Assembly (NCBI GenBank): GCA_902524805.1 | Contig: CABZES010000002.1 | Coordinates: 1 to 64,000 of the forward strand | Reading direction: 5' to 3' | Origin: an uncultured SAR86 cluster bacterium | Lineage (GTDB): Bacteria; Pseudomonadota; Gammaproteobacteria; Magnimaribacterales; AG-339-G14 | Length of the DNA: 64,000 nt | In this document: piece after piece, positions 1 to 9,014 of the stretch | Layout of the letters: each line of letters starts with the position of its first letter | How positions within the stretch are numbered: the first letter of the stretch is position 1 | Made by a program: the position numbers and the translations under genes | The notes under the pieces: generated by a model | Databases searched by the model: none | Told to the model about the DNA's origin: nothing | What the model saw: only the letters and a program-made list of their open reading frames with translations

Positions 1-341
1 CTCCAGCGCTTCCTGCAGAAATGCCTAACTGGCAAGTCATATCAGCTAAGGCGGGGCATTACGGACTTTATCTTTTAATGGCTATGTTAATAATTACCGG
101 GATTTTATCTGCAATCTTCACAGCTGAGCCAATTGTAGTTTTCGGGTTACTAAATTTATCTTCTGAAGTCCAAAATGGCGAAATGTTTAGTTTAATAAGA
201 GGAATTCATGAATTTTCTACTAATGCAATAATTCTTCTTATCATCATTCACATTATTGCAGCTCTTTATCATCACTTTGTTATTAAGGACCGTACGACAA
301 TAAACATGATGAAGTTCTGGACTTCCAAGGTAAAAAGTTAA
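1..341 (+). CDS. Cytochrome b561 family protein, C-terminal part (5' truncated by window edge)
   Basis: Frame is open upstream of the track ATG (..PALPAEMPNWQV..); typical b561 motif and transmembrane helices with conserved His (GHYGLY, HEF, HIIAALYHHFVIKD). Confidence 0.85.
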   Translation, partial: PALPAEMPNWQVISAKAGHYGLYLLMAMLIITGILSAIFTAEPIVVFGLLNLSSEVQNGEMFSLIRGIHEFSTNAIILLIIIHIIAALYHHFVIKDRTTINMMKFWTSKVKS

Positions 342-342
342 A

Positions 343-1278
343 ATGTTTTTCAAGGTTTTACTAACCTTTTCAATTTCAATATCAATTCAAACCTTTGCTA
401 TGAGTGTTTCTTTCGGAGAATTAGAAACAGTAAGTTTCAAGTCCAAGGTCTTAGGCGAGAGAAAAATTCATTTTTTTTCTTCAGAGGGTCAAATAATAAA
501 CAAAGAAACAACTTTTATTTTTTTTCAAGATGGACAAAATTTATTTGATGCCGAAACAATGTGGAGAAATCAAGAATGGGAGATAGATGAGACTTTTAAA
601 AAAATGCATCTTAAAAATTTGAATACAAATATTGTCATCATTGCAGTAAATAGTGCGAATAAGTCTGGAAACGGATTTTTAGATAACACCAAAAGATATG
701 CAGAATACTTTCCTAAACAATCTATAAGTTTCTTTGACAAAGGATTTAGGAAGTTTGCATATAAAAAGTTTATTGATACCTATAGATTTAACTATTTAAA
801 TTTTCTTAGTGAGGAGTTAATTCCTTTGGTAGAAGAAAAATTTAAAACTAAGCTTAATAAAAATAACACAGGAATAATGGGCGCAAGTATGGGCGGCTTA
901 ATTTCCTTAAACGCGATGTTAGAGTATCCTGAAACATTTGGGTTTGCTGGCGCTTTCTCGACTCATTGGGTAGGAATTCAACCATTAGAATATTTTGTAC
1001 TTCCATTTAGAAAAAGAATAGAGGGAGATAAATTGACAACTTCAGCAATTAAAAAATATATAGAGTCAAGAGTCGTTAATTTAGAAAATCATAAAACTTA
1101 TTTTGATCGAGGAACTCAAGGCTTAGATGCAGCATACAAAAATCCGCAAAAAGAAATAGATAAAATTTTCTCTGAAAATAATTTATCTTTTAAAAGTTTT
1201 ATCTTTGAAGGACATGACCACTTAGAAAAAGATTGGGCAAAGAGATTTGAAAAAGCTCTTATTTTTCTGACTAATTAG
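343..1278 (+). CDS. Secreted alpha/beta hydrolase (esterase D / enterochelin-esterase-like)
   Basis: Signal peptide; nucleophile elbow GASMGGL; FEGHDH near the C-terminus. Confidence 0.8.
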   Translation: MFFKVLLTFSISISIQTFAMSVSFGELETVSFKSKVLGERKIHFFSSEGQIINKETTFIFFQDGQNLFDAETMWRNQEWEIDETFKKMHLKNLNTNIVIIAVNSANKSGNGFLDNTKRYAEYFPKQSISFFDKGFRKFAYKKFIDTYRFNYLNFLSEELIPLVEEKFKTKLNKNNTGIMGASMGGLISLNAMLEYPETFGFAGAFSTHWVGIQPLEYFVLPFRKRIEGDKLTTSAIKKYIESRVVNLENHKTYFDRGTQGLDAAYKNPQKEIDKIFSENNLSFKSFIFEGHDHLEKDWAKRFEKALIFLTN

Positions 1279-1350
1279 GTTTTGTGATATTGATGTTAAT
1301 AGATTATCAGGTTAGTCTAAACAAATAATAAAGTTAAAGAGGAAAGCATA

Positions 1351-1941
1351 ATGAAGCAGATAATAATAATTTTCTTAGGAGTTCTTATTTCGAGTTCAGT
1401 TAGCTCTGGAGGGCATTTACCAGGAGAGACACATAAATCTCCTTATTCAAAAAATGCCTTAATTAAAATGGCAAAAAAAGCAGCTCCTTCTAGCATAAGT
1501 GAAAATGCTACTTTCATGGATTACGATGGTACGCTTTTGGCCAAGGGCAGTAGTGACTGGGTTTGTATGACAGGCAGCACACCCCAAAGAATAGCTCCAA
1601 TGTGTTTAGACGAAGAATGGAGAAAATGGAATGCTAGATTTATGGCAGGCGAAAAAAATGATATTGAAAACCAGAAATTTGGTCAGGCATATATGTTAAT
1701 GGGAGATGTTCCGGTTGATAATGATGTTCCGACTAGCGTTGCGATGGATGATCACAAAAAATCGCCTGAAACTGGAAATTTTCACGATTCAGGACCTCAT
1801 TTAATGCTGCTTTTGCCTCGAAGCGTTTTAAAGCAAATAACCTCAAATCCTTATGCAGGAGGTTCTTATGTAATGTTTCCTAATACCGAATGGGAGCATT
1901 TAATGATACCTGTAACAAATGTTTTGCCTTCTTTTGAGTAG
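1351..1941 (+). CDS. Conserved hypothetical secreted protein
   Basis: 196-aa ORF with signal peptide (MKQIIIIFLGVLISSSVSS), preceded by aaagaggaaag SD. Confidence 0.7.
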   Translation: MKQIIIIFLGVLISSSVSSGGHLPGETHKSPYSKNALIKMAKKAAPSSISENATFMDYDGTLLAKGSSDWVCMTGSTPQRIAPMCLDEEWRKWNARFMAGEKNDIENQKFGQAYMLMGDVPVDNDVPTSVAMDDHKKSPETGNFHDSGPHLMLLLPRSVLKQITSNPYAGGSYVMFPNTEWEHLMIPVTNVLPSFE

Positions 1942-2021
1942 ATTAAGACAATTCTCGATTTGCTAGAGAACTTAAAAACTTAATGATAAATTGAGACAAT
2001 TATTTATAATTTTAGGTAATT

Positions 2022-3926
2022 ATGGCTGCAAAAAGTGAAAATATAGGTTTTGATCCTGATTTATTAAGGAACAAATATAGAGAAGAAAGGGACAAAAGGC
2101 TTAGAACTGACGGAAACGACCAATACAAAGAGGTCGAGGGAGACTTCAAGTATTTTGTTGAAGATCCTTATGTAGATAAAATTGAAAAGAGTCCAGAGAA
2201 TCTTATAACAGAGGTTGTCATTATCGGTGGCGGCTTTGGAGGCATTTTGGCTGCCTCAAGACTAAGAATGTCTGGAGTTAATGATTTTAAAATAATAGAA
2301 AAAGGTGGAAACTTTGGAGGCACATGGTATTGGAACCGTTACCCAGGAGCATCTTGTGATATTGAGTCATATATTTATTTTCCTCTTTTAGAAGAAACAG
2401 GATTTATTCCAAAGCATAAATATACGAATGCACCCGAGACTTTAGAATATATTGGTAAAATTTCAGAAAAATTTAACCTTTCTGAAAATGCTATTTTTCA
2501 AACCGAAGTTAAAGAGGTAGTTTGGTTAGAAAATGAAGGTCTTTGGAAGATTTCAACTAATAGAGGCGATGATATAAGAGCTAAATATGTCGTTCACTCT
2601 AATGGCCCTTTAAATAGACCAAAATTGCCAGCTATAGAAGGTATTAATGATTTTCAGGGGCATACCTTTCATACTAGTAGATGGGATTATCAATATACCG
2701 GAGGAAGCTCAAAGGGGAATTTAGAAAATCTGAAAGATAAAAAAGTTGCTATTATTGGAACTGGCGCTACCGCCGTTCAGTGCATTCCTCATTTGGGAGA
2801 GGCGGCAAAAGAATTATATGTTTTTCAAAGGACTCCTTCTTCAATTGATGAAAGGAATAATTCCGAAACAGATGAAGAATGGTTTACCAAATTAAAACCT
2901 GGCTGGCATAACGAAAGAAGAGAAAATTTTGAGGGTTTTCTCACGGGAAATTTCCAACAAAAAGACCTTGTTAATGACGGTTGGACTGAAATATTTAGGA
3001 CCATTTTAGGAAGCATAAGAAGTAGCGCTCCATCAAAAATAACGATGTTTTTTTGGTTTTTAGGCGGTCTTTTCACAAGAAATTTCTATAAAAAAGGCAT
3101 TAAAAATTATTTAACGGATAAATTTATCAGTCACGTCGGAGAAGATAACTTAATGAACAAAGTTGAAATGGTCGACTTTGAAAAGATGGAAAAAATTAGA
3201 GCTAGAGCAGAAGAAGTAGTTAATGATCCAAATACAGCTGAATCATTAAAACCATATTACAGGCAATTCTGCAAGCGACCTTGTTTTCATGATGAATATT
3301 TAAAAACTTATAATCGAGAGTCAGTTACTCTCGTAGATACTGATGGAAAGGGACTAGATAAAATTACAGAAAAGGGTATTTTTTTTGATGGGAAAGAATA
3401 TGAAGTTGATTGCATTATTTTTGCAACTGGTTTCGAAGTTGGAACTGAATACACTCGAAGAAGTGGATATGAGATTATAGGAAAAAATAATTTATCTATT
3501 TCAGAAAAATGGAAAGATGGGCTGGTGACTTATCACGGTATGCACTGCAGAGGCTTCCCAAACACTTTTTTCTTTGGACCGGCACAAGGAGGATTTACCG
3601 CCAATTTTACTCACTCATTAGATGAGCAAAGTATTCACCTTTCTTACATCCTCGATAAAATGAGAAAGGAAGGAAAAAATTATGTTGAAGCCTCTGAAGA
3701 AGCAGAAAAAAACTGGGTTAATACTGTGATAGAAAAAGCTAGGAATATGCAAGCCTTTCAAGAAAGTTGTACGCCAGGTTATTACAACAATGAAGGTAAA
3801 CCAAATACCTCGCCACAGAACAATCCTTATGGTGGGGGTTCTTTGGAATTTTTTAGTTTAATGAAAAAATGGAGAAAAAAAGGCTCATTGGATGGCCTAG
3901 AAGTTCAAAGTAATTCTTTCAATTAA
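2022..3926 (+). CDS. FAD-dependent monooxygenase, Baeyer-Villiger / cyclohexanone-monooxygenase-like
   Basis: Rossmann GGGFGG, GGTWYWNRYPGASCDIES, second Rossmann GTGATA, FATGFEVGT. Confidence 0.88.
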   Translation: MAAKSENIGFDPDLLRNKYREERDKRLRTDGNDQYKEVEGDFKYFVEDPYVDKIEKSPENLITEVVIIGGGFGGILAASRLRMSGVNDFKIIEKGGNFGGTWYWNRYPGASCDIESYIYFPLLEETGFIPKHKYTNAPETLEYIGKISEKFNLSENAIFQTEVKEVVWLENEGLWKISTNRGDDIRAKYVVHSNGPLNRPKLPAIEGINDFQGHTFHTSRWDYQYTGGSSKGNLENLKDKKVAIIGTGATAVQCIPHLGEAAKELYVFQRTPSSIDERNNSETDEEWFTKLKPGWHNERRENFEGFLTGNFQQKDLVNDGWTEIFRTILGSIRSSAPSKITMFFWFLGGLFTRNFYKKGIKNYLTDKFISHVGEDNLMNKVEMVDFEKMEKIRARAEEVVNDPNTAESLKPYYRQFCKRPCFHDEYLKTYNRESVTLVDTDGKGLDKITEKGIFFDGKEYEVDCIIFATGFEVGTEYTRRSGYEIIGKNNLSISEKWKDGLVTYHGMHCRGFPNTFFFGPAQGGFTANFTHSLDEQSIHLSYILDKMRKEGKNYVEASEEAEKNWVNTVIEKARNMQAFQESCTPGYYNNEGKPNTSPQNNPYGGGSLEFFSLMKKWRKKGSLDGLEVQSNSFN

Positions 3927-3948
3927 AGAAAATAAAAAGGGGGAGAAC

Positions 3949-5175
3949 TTGATAGAAACATTTCCTGTTGGAGGATATTGCGATCCAAAATTTACAAAAA
4001 TAGAGTCAATTTTTTTAGATGCTATCCAGTCAGGACATGAACTTGGCGCATCATTAGCTATTGAATATGAAGGCGAATTGGTGGTCAATTTATTTGGCGG
4101 CCATAAAGATGAAAAAAGAGAAAAACCTTGGGAACAAAAAACTTGGGTAAATGTTTTTTCAGTTACAAAAGCAGTTACAGCTACTTGCATAGCCAAACTA
4201 ATTGACGAAGGTAAATTGGATTTTAACGAAAAGGTTGTTACTTATTGGCCTGAATACGGTAATAACGGAAAAGAAAATACAAAAGTAAGTGATTTTTTAT
4301 GCCACCGAGCAGGCATGTTTGGTTTTTCTGAAGGCATTCCAATTACTAACTGGACTAAATTTGAACATTTCTCTAAAGCTTTAGAACAACAAAAACCAAT
4401 AAGAGAGCCAGGCTCTTCTCAAGGATATCATGCACTAACTTATGGCTGGCTAGTTGGTGAAATAGTCAAAAGAATAGATGGAAGGTCAGTAGGAAAATAT
4501 TTTGAAGAAGAAATTGCAACTCCTTTTGGGATAGATTTTAAAATTGGGCTTGATAAAAAGGATTTTTCTAATTGTGCCGATATGATCATGATGGAAAGAG
4601 ATGGCCCACAAAGCTTTCCTTTAGAACGAATTAAATATATACCTTCTTTTCTCTTGCCTAGACAATTAAAAAATCTTAAAAACGCCATCATTGATGGAGA
4701 TTTTTACTGGGCGTTTCAATCAATTGCTCAGGGGGCAGGACTGAATGGAGTGAATGATCCAGAATGGCGATGTGCAGAAATTCCTTCAGCAAATGGTCAT
4801 GGAAATGCAGAAGGCTTGGCTAAGTTATATGGAATTTTAAGCTCAGGGGGTTCAAGAGGTAACAAGAAAATTATTTCTCCAGAAACTTTAGAAATAATTA
4901 CTACTCAAATCTCTAATGGACCAGACACAGTTTTAATGGGCGGAGATGTAGCTTTTGGGCTTGGGTACATGCTTTATAACAAAACCGCAAGAGTAGAAGA
5001 GTCGCCGAAACATACGAAAGGTTATTTTGGGCATGCAGGAATAGGTGGAGCGGTAGCTTATGGAGATAAAGGTAAAAATCTTGGCTTTGCCTTTGTTTGC
5101 AATAAAGAACATAAACTACAAGAGTTATATAAAACCTCCAATCAAATATCTGAAGCTTTGCACTCAATAATTTAA
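3949..5175 (+). CDS. Serine hydrolase, beta-lactamase/class C-like (EstB type)
   Basis: SxxK motif (SVTK), beta-lactamase fold sequence; TTG start after aaaaaggggga SD. Confidence 0.85.
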   Translation: MIETFPVGGYCDPKFTKIESIFLDAIQSGHELGASLAIEYEGELVVNLFGGHKDEKREKPWEQKTWVNVFSVTKAVTATCIAKLIDEGKLDFNEKVVTYWPEYGNNGKENTKVSDFLCHRAGMFGFSEGIPITNWTKFEHFSKALEQQKPIREPGSSQGYHALTYGWLVGEIVKRIDGRSVGKYFEEEIATPFGIDFKIGLDKKDFSNCADMIMMERDGPQSFPLERIKYIPSFLLPRQLKNLKNAIIDGDFYWAFQSIAQGAGLNGVNDPEWRCAEIPSANGHGNAEGLAKLYGILSSGGSRGNKKIISPETLEIITTQISNGPDTVLMGGDVAFGLGYMLYNKTARVEESPKHTKGYFGHAGIGGAVAYGDKGKNLGFAFVCNKEHKLQELYKTSNQISEALHSII

Positions 5176-5176
5176 A

Positions 5177-5569
5177 ATGTTCAGCCACATTATGATCGGA
5201 GCAAACGATATAGAGCGGTCAAAGAAATTTTACGATGCAATTCTTGGAGTGTTGGGCTGCAAACCAGGAAGATTTTTTCCTAATCTTACAGGGCAGACCA
5301 GATATTTTTATTTTCATCAGAATATGACTTTTTGTATTTCTGAGCCTATAAACAATGAAAAAGCAACCCATGGAAATGGCACCACGATTGGTTTCAGCAT
5401 TGAATCTCCAGAAACAGGAGATCTTTGGCATGCTACAGGCATAAAAAACGGAGGAACAACATGTGAAAATCCTCCTGGAATTAGAGAAGGAGAAGGCTAT
5501 AAAATGTATTTGGCATATTTAAAAGACCCTTCCGGAAATAAATTATGTGGGTTTTTAAATTTTAATTAA
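5177..5569 (+). CDS. VOC (glyoxalase/dioxygenase superfamily) protein
   Basis: MFSHIMIGANDIERSKKFYDAILG start and C-terminal YLKDPSGNKLCGF. Confidence 0.85.
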   Translation: MFSHIMIGANDIERSKKFYDAILGVLGCKPGRFFPNLTGQTRYFYFHQNMTFCISEPINNEKATHGNGTTIGFSIESPETGDLWHATGIKNGGTTCENPPGIREGEGYKMYLAYLKDPSGNKLCGFLNFN

Positions 5570-5573
5570 TCTT

Positions 5574-6860
5574 ATGATTTATCTTAAACAAAACTTTTTA
5601 CATTTTTTAATAGTTGGAACTCTCCTCGTATTTTCAGTAATTTTATCATACGAATTAAAATCCAAAGAACTTGAGTTTTCAGATCCTGAAAAAGAAGGCT
5701 TTTCATCAGAAAGATTAAAAAGAATAGCACCAGCAATGCAAAAATATATTGATGCTGATCTCACTCCCGGAGTTTTAACAGCAATTATGAAAAATGGAAA
5801 GATCGTCTATTTCGAGACACAAGGCTATATGGATGTAGATTCAAAAAAACCCTTAAAAGACGACGCAATTTTTAGAATTGCCTCGATGACAAAGCCAATT
5901 GCTTCGATAGCTTTAATGATGCTCTGGGAAGAGGGTTTATTTCAACTTTATGACCCCGTATCAAAATATATTCCTTCCTTCTCTGAAATAAAAGTAAGCA
6001 CCACTTCGGATGCAAGTGGGAAAACAGGAGAATTGGTCAATCCAAAAAGAGAACCAAACATCAGAGATATGCTTACGCACAGAGCAGGATTAGCAAATAG
6101 TTATCTTGGAAATGCAAAAGCTTATGACGAGATAATGAATGCTGAACCCAAACCTGAAAATAATGCAGAGAGAATTGATCGTCTCGCAAAAATTCCTTTA
6201 AATTATCATCCTGGAGAAAAATGGGAGTATTCTCATGCTACTGACGTAGTTGGTCATTTAGTAGAAGTTATTTCTGGCGAGTCACTTGATGATTTTTTAA
6301 AAAAAAGGCTTTTTGATCCCTTGGATATGAAAGACACTCACTTTTATTTAGATGATACTAAAGGCGGAAGACTGACTGCTCAATACTCTCCGGGAGAAGA
6401 TTTAAAAATCAATCTTCAAGATCCTGGTTCCGATCAGAGCAGATGGATTAAATCTGAGAAAAAACTATTCAGTGGTTCTGGAGGATTGGTATCTACTGCC
6501 CGAGATTACTTTAGGTTTCAGCAAATGGTTTTGAATAAAGGAGAGCTTGATGGAATAAGAATTTTAGCTCCTTCAACAATATCATTAATTTTAGAAAATC
6601 ATACAGAAGACAATTTAATATGGTTATACGGACCTGGCGTTGGATTCGGCCTAGGTTATGGGGTGGTTCTAGATAGAGGGCTTGCGTCCACCTCAATGGC
6701 TGAGGGTTCCGGTTTTTGGGGAGGAGCTTATTGCACTCTTTCTTGGATAGATCCAGAAAATCAATTATCGGGACTAATAATGACTCAGTTGCGTCCTTAT
6801 CGTCATATAAACATAAGACAAGATTTTCAGGTGTTAACCTATCAAGCTTTAATGGAATAA
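5574..6860 (+). CDS. Serine hydrolase, beta-lactamase family
   Basis: SMTK SxxK motif, LTHRAGL, GEKWEYSH; N-terminal signal/anchor. Confidence 0.88.
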   Translation: MIYLKQNFLHFLIVGTLLVFSVILSYELKSKELEFSDPEKEGFSSERLKRIAPAMQKYIDADLTPGVLTAIMKNGKIVYFETQGYMDVDSKKPLKDDAIFRIASMTKPIASIALMMLWEEGLFQLYDPVSKYIPSFSEIKVSTTSDASGKTGELVNPKREPNIRDMLTHRAGLANSYLGNAKAYDEIMNAEPKPENNAERIDRLAKIPLNYHPGEKWEYSHATDVVGHLVEVISGESLDDFLKKRLFDPLDMKDTHFYLDDTKGGRLTAQYSPGEDLKINLQDPGSDQSRWIKSEKKLFSGSGGLVSTARDYFRFQQMVLNKGELDGIRILAPSTISLILENHTEDNLIWLYGPGVGFGLGYGVVLDRGLASTSMAEGSGFWGGAYCTLSWIDPENQLSGLIMTQLRPYRHINIRQDFQVLTYQALME

Positions 6861-6862
6861 AT

Positions 6863-7483
6863 ATGCTTAAAAAACGCTGGCTAATTCCTTCTGCTTTCTA
6901 TTTTATTTTTTTCTTATGGTATACGAATATTTCCGGACCTTTGTCGGAAGCAGAGATAAATACAGTGATAGGAAGAATAGATAGTGGCAAAACTTCAATT
7001 TCGGTTGAAGACAGAGAAGATTTTTTAAAATTTTTACGTCAGGATGACGGTGGAGATTTCTATATGGTCAATTTCCTAGATATAAATGAAAGTCCACCAA
7101 CGATGGAAGTGACTGGCGAAAACGCTTCTGCTTTTGATCTATTAGATTACTATATGGAATATATGTATCCGGAGTTACTTATCAGAGCCTCTCATCCTGT
7201 ATTTGGTGGAACAGTTTCAGCAAAAGCAATCGACCACATAGGCGCGAAGGAAACCAAAGAATGGGACCAAGTAGGAATCATGAGGTACAGAAGCATAAGA
7301 GACATGATGGAAATAGCTAACAATGAAATCTTTGCTGAACGACATGAATACAAAACAAATGCTTTATTAAAGACTATAGCCATTCCAGTGAGCGCACCAT
7401 TTTTTTTAGATTTTAGAATTATTATGTTCATGTTTTTGTTATCAATTACCTTGATAATAGATAGACTAATAAATAGGAAATAA
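6863..7483 (+). CDS. Membrane protein with DUF1330-like domain between two TM helices
   Basis: ATG at 6863 (in frame with the longer track ORF at 6716), just after the upstream stop; N- and C-terminal hydrophobic helices; FYMVNFLDI ... WDQVGIMRYRSIRDMMEIANNEIFAERHEYKTNALLKTIAIP resembles DUF1330. Confidence 0.65.
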   Translation: MLKKRWLIPSAFYFIFFLWYTNISGPLSEAEINTVIGRIDSGKTSISVEDREDFLKFLRQDDGGDFYMVNFLDINESPPTMEVTGENASAFDLLDYYMEYMYPELLIRASHPVFGGTVSAKAIDHIGAKETKEWDQVGIMRYRSIRDMMEIANNEIFAERHEYKTNALLKTIAIPVSAPFFLDFRIIMFMFLLSITLIIDRLINRK

Positions 7484-7506
7484 AAATTTTATAAAGGGGG
7501 TTAAAC

Positions 7507-7602
7507 ATGCCATCAATTTCTTTTTTGTTTTTTATAAGTATGAATATAGTAAGCCTTGGAATTCAATTTATATTAATTTTTAGAAACAAATATTTGACTT
7601 AA
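7507..7602 (+). CDS. 31-aa predicted membrane micro-protein
   Basis: ATG...TAA encoding MPSISFLFFISMNIVSLGIQFILIFRNKYLT; preceded by AAAGGGGG SD with good spacing; intergenic, absent from ORF track. Confidence 0.5.
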   Translation: MPSISFLFFISMNIVSLGIQFILIFRNKYLT

Positions 7603-7617
7603 AACAGGGAGAAAAAA

Positions 7618-8754
7618 ATGACAGATTTAAAATCTAAAGAAATAAGATCAGAAATAACTAGCGAAGGAAAATTGAATTTATCTATTGTAACTTCAGATGT
7701 CCCCACTCCTGGTGATGACGAAGTGCTCATCAAAGTTGAGGCATCTCCCATCAATCCTTCAGATTTAGGTTTATTAATTAGTTTTGCAGCGGATCTAGAA
7801 AGTATTTCTACTTCAGGTGAGGGAGAAAACACTGTAACTTCAATGGGAATTCATCCAAAACTAATGCAGTCGATGAAACCAAGATTAGACAAGTCAATGA
7901 AAGTGGGAAATGAAGGCGGCGGTGTTATTGTTGATGCTGGAAAAAATGTAAAAGATTTGGTTGGCAAAACCGTTGGAGTTGCTGGAGGCGCCATGTATTC
8001 TCAATATAGATGTTTGCCAGCAATAAGTTGTATGGTAATGAATGATGGTACGACTTCTATGGAAGCCGCTTCTTCATTTGTAAATCCTCTGACTGCACTT
8101 GGGTTTACAGAAACAATGAAATTAGAAAATCATACTGCCTTGGTTCATACCGCTGCCGCATCAAACTTAGGACAAATGCTGGTTAAAATTTGTCTGGCCG
8201 ACGACATTCCCTTGGTAAATATCGTAAGAAAGAAAGAACACGTGGACTTACTCAAGGACTTGGGCGCCAAATATATTTGTAATACTTCCGATGAAGATTT
8301 CATGAAATGTTTGATAGATTGCCTTGCAGAAACTGGAGCTACTCTTGGCTTTGACGCAACTGGAGGAGGCAATGAAGGAAAATTAGCTGGACAAATATTA
8401 TCTGCCATGGAGGTGGCTGCAAACAAAAACGCTACTGAATATAGTCGTTATGGTTCTGATACTTATAAACAAGTTTATATTTATGGTGGATTAGATCCGA
8501 CTCCGACAGTTCTTAACCGATCTTTTGGGCTTTCTTGGGGGTTAGGAGGATGGCTATTAACTCCTTTCATCGGAAGAGTTGGGATAGAAAAATTTCAAGA
8601 AATGCGGGATAGAGTGGCTAAAGAAATAACTACTACTTTTGCAAGCCACTATACCAAAGAAGTTTCCTTGGAGGAGATGTTAGCGCCAGAAGCTATTAAG
8701 ACTTATGCAAAACAAGCAACTGGAACCAAATATCTAGTTACTCCTCACAAATGA
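7618..8754 (+). CDS. MDR-family quinone oxidoreductase/alcohol dehydrogenase-like
   Basis: N-terminal EVLIKVEASPINPSDLG; MDR-like cofactor domain; FDATGGG. Confidence 0.85.
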   Translation: MTDLKSKEIRSEITSEGKLNLSIVTSDVPTPGDDEVLIKVEASPINPSDLGLLISFAADLESISTSGEGENTVTSMGIHPKLMQSMKPRLDKSMKVGNEGGGVIVDAGKNVKDLVGKTVGVAGGAMYSQYRCLPAISCMVMNDGTTSMEAASSFVNPLTALGFTETMKLENHTALVHTAAASNLGQMLVKICLADDIPLVNIVRKKEHVDLLKDLGAKYICNTSDEDFMKCLIDCLAETGATLGFDATGGGNEGKLAGQILSAMEVAANKNATEYSRYGSDTYKQVYIYGGLDPTPTVLNRSFGLSWGLGGWLLTPFIGRVGIEKFQEMRDRVAKEITTTFASHYTKEVSLEEMLAPEAIKTYAKQATGTKYLVTPHK

Positions 8755-8757
8755 TTT

Positions 8758-9000
8758 ATGTTGCTTAGGTTATTTGGTGCAGCATTAATTTGTATATCTG
8801 CGGCTGTTTACCCTTTAATAGGAGCGATAGCGTTAAATTCTTATTTTTCTGTAACTGAAAAAGCTATTTATTCTTCGTTGGCATATGTATTGAGTTGGTT
8901 GATTTTGCTATTAGGAGTTTTCTTGGCCGGACCTGAGCTTGTAGCAAAATTAAAGTCAATTTATGAAAATTTAAAGAACAAAGTATTTAGAAAAAATTAA
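8758..9000 (+). CDS. Small two-TM hypothetical membrane protein
   Basis: 80-aa hydrophobic ORF in tight gene array. Confidence 0.6.
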   Translation: MLLRLFGAALICISAAVYPLIGAIALNSYFSVTEKAIYSSLAYVLSWLILLLGVFLAGPELVAKLKSIYENLKNKVFRKN

Positions 9001-9014
9001 CCATAGGGGGTTGA

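Noticed and set aside
1951-1972. TTCTC...GAGAA inverted repeat after the 1351-1941 gene as a terminator
   Set aside because: Stem only ~5 bp, A/T loop, no T-tract following; not supportable.
3897-4196. 99-aa minus-strand ORF opposite the serine hydrolase, and similar 60-99-aa antisense ORFs across the window
   Set aside because: All lie opposite confidently assigned genes and show no recognisable family or start context.
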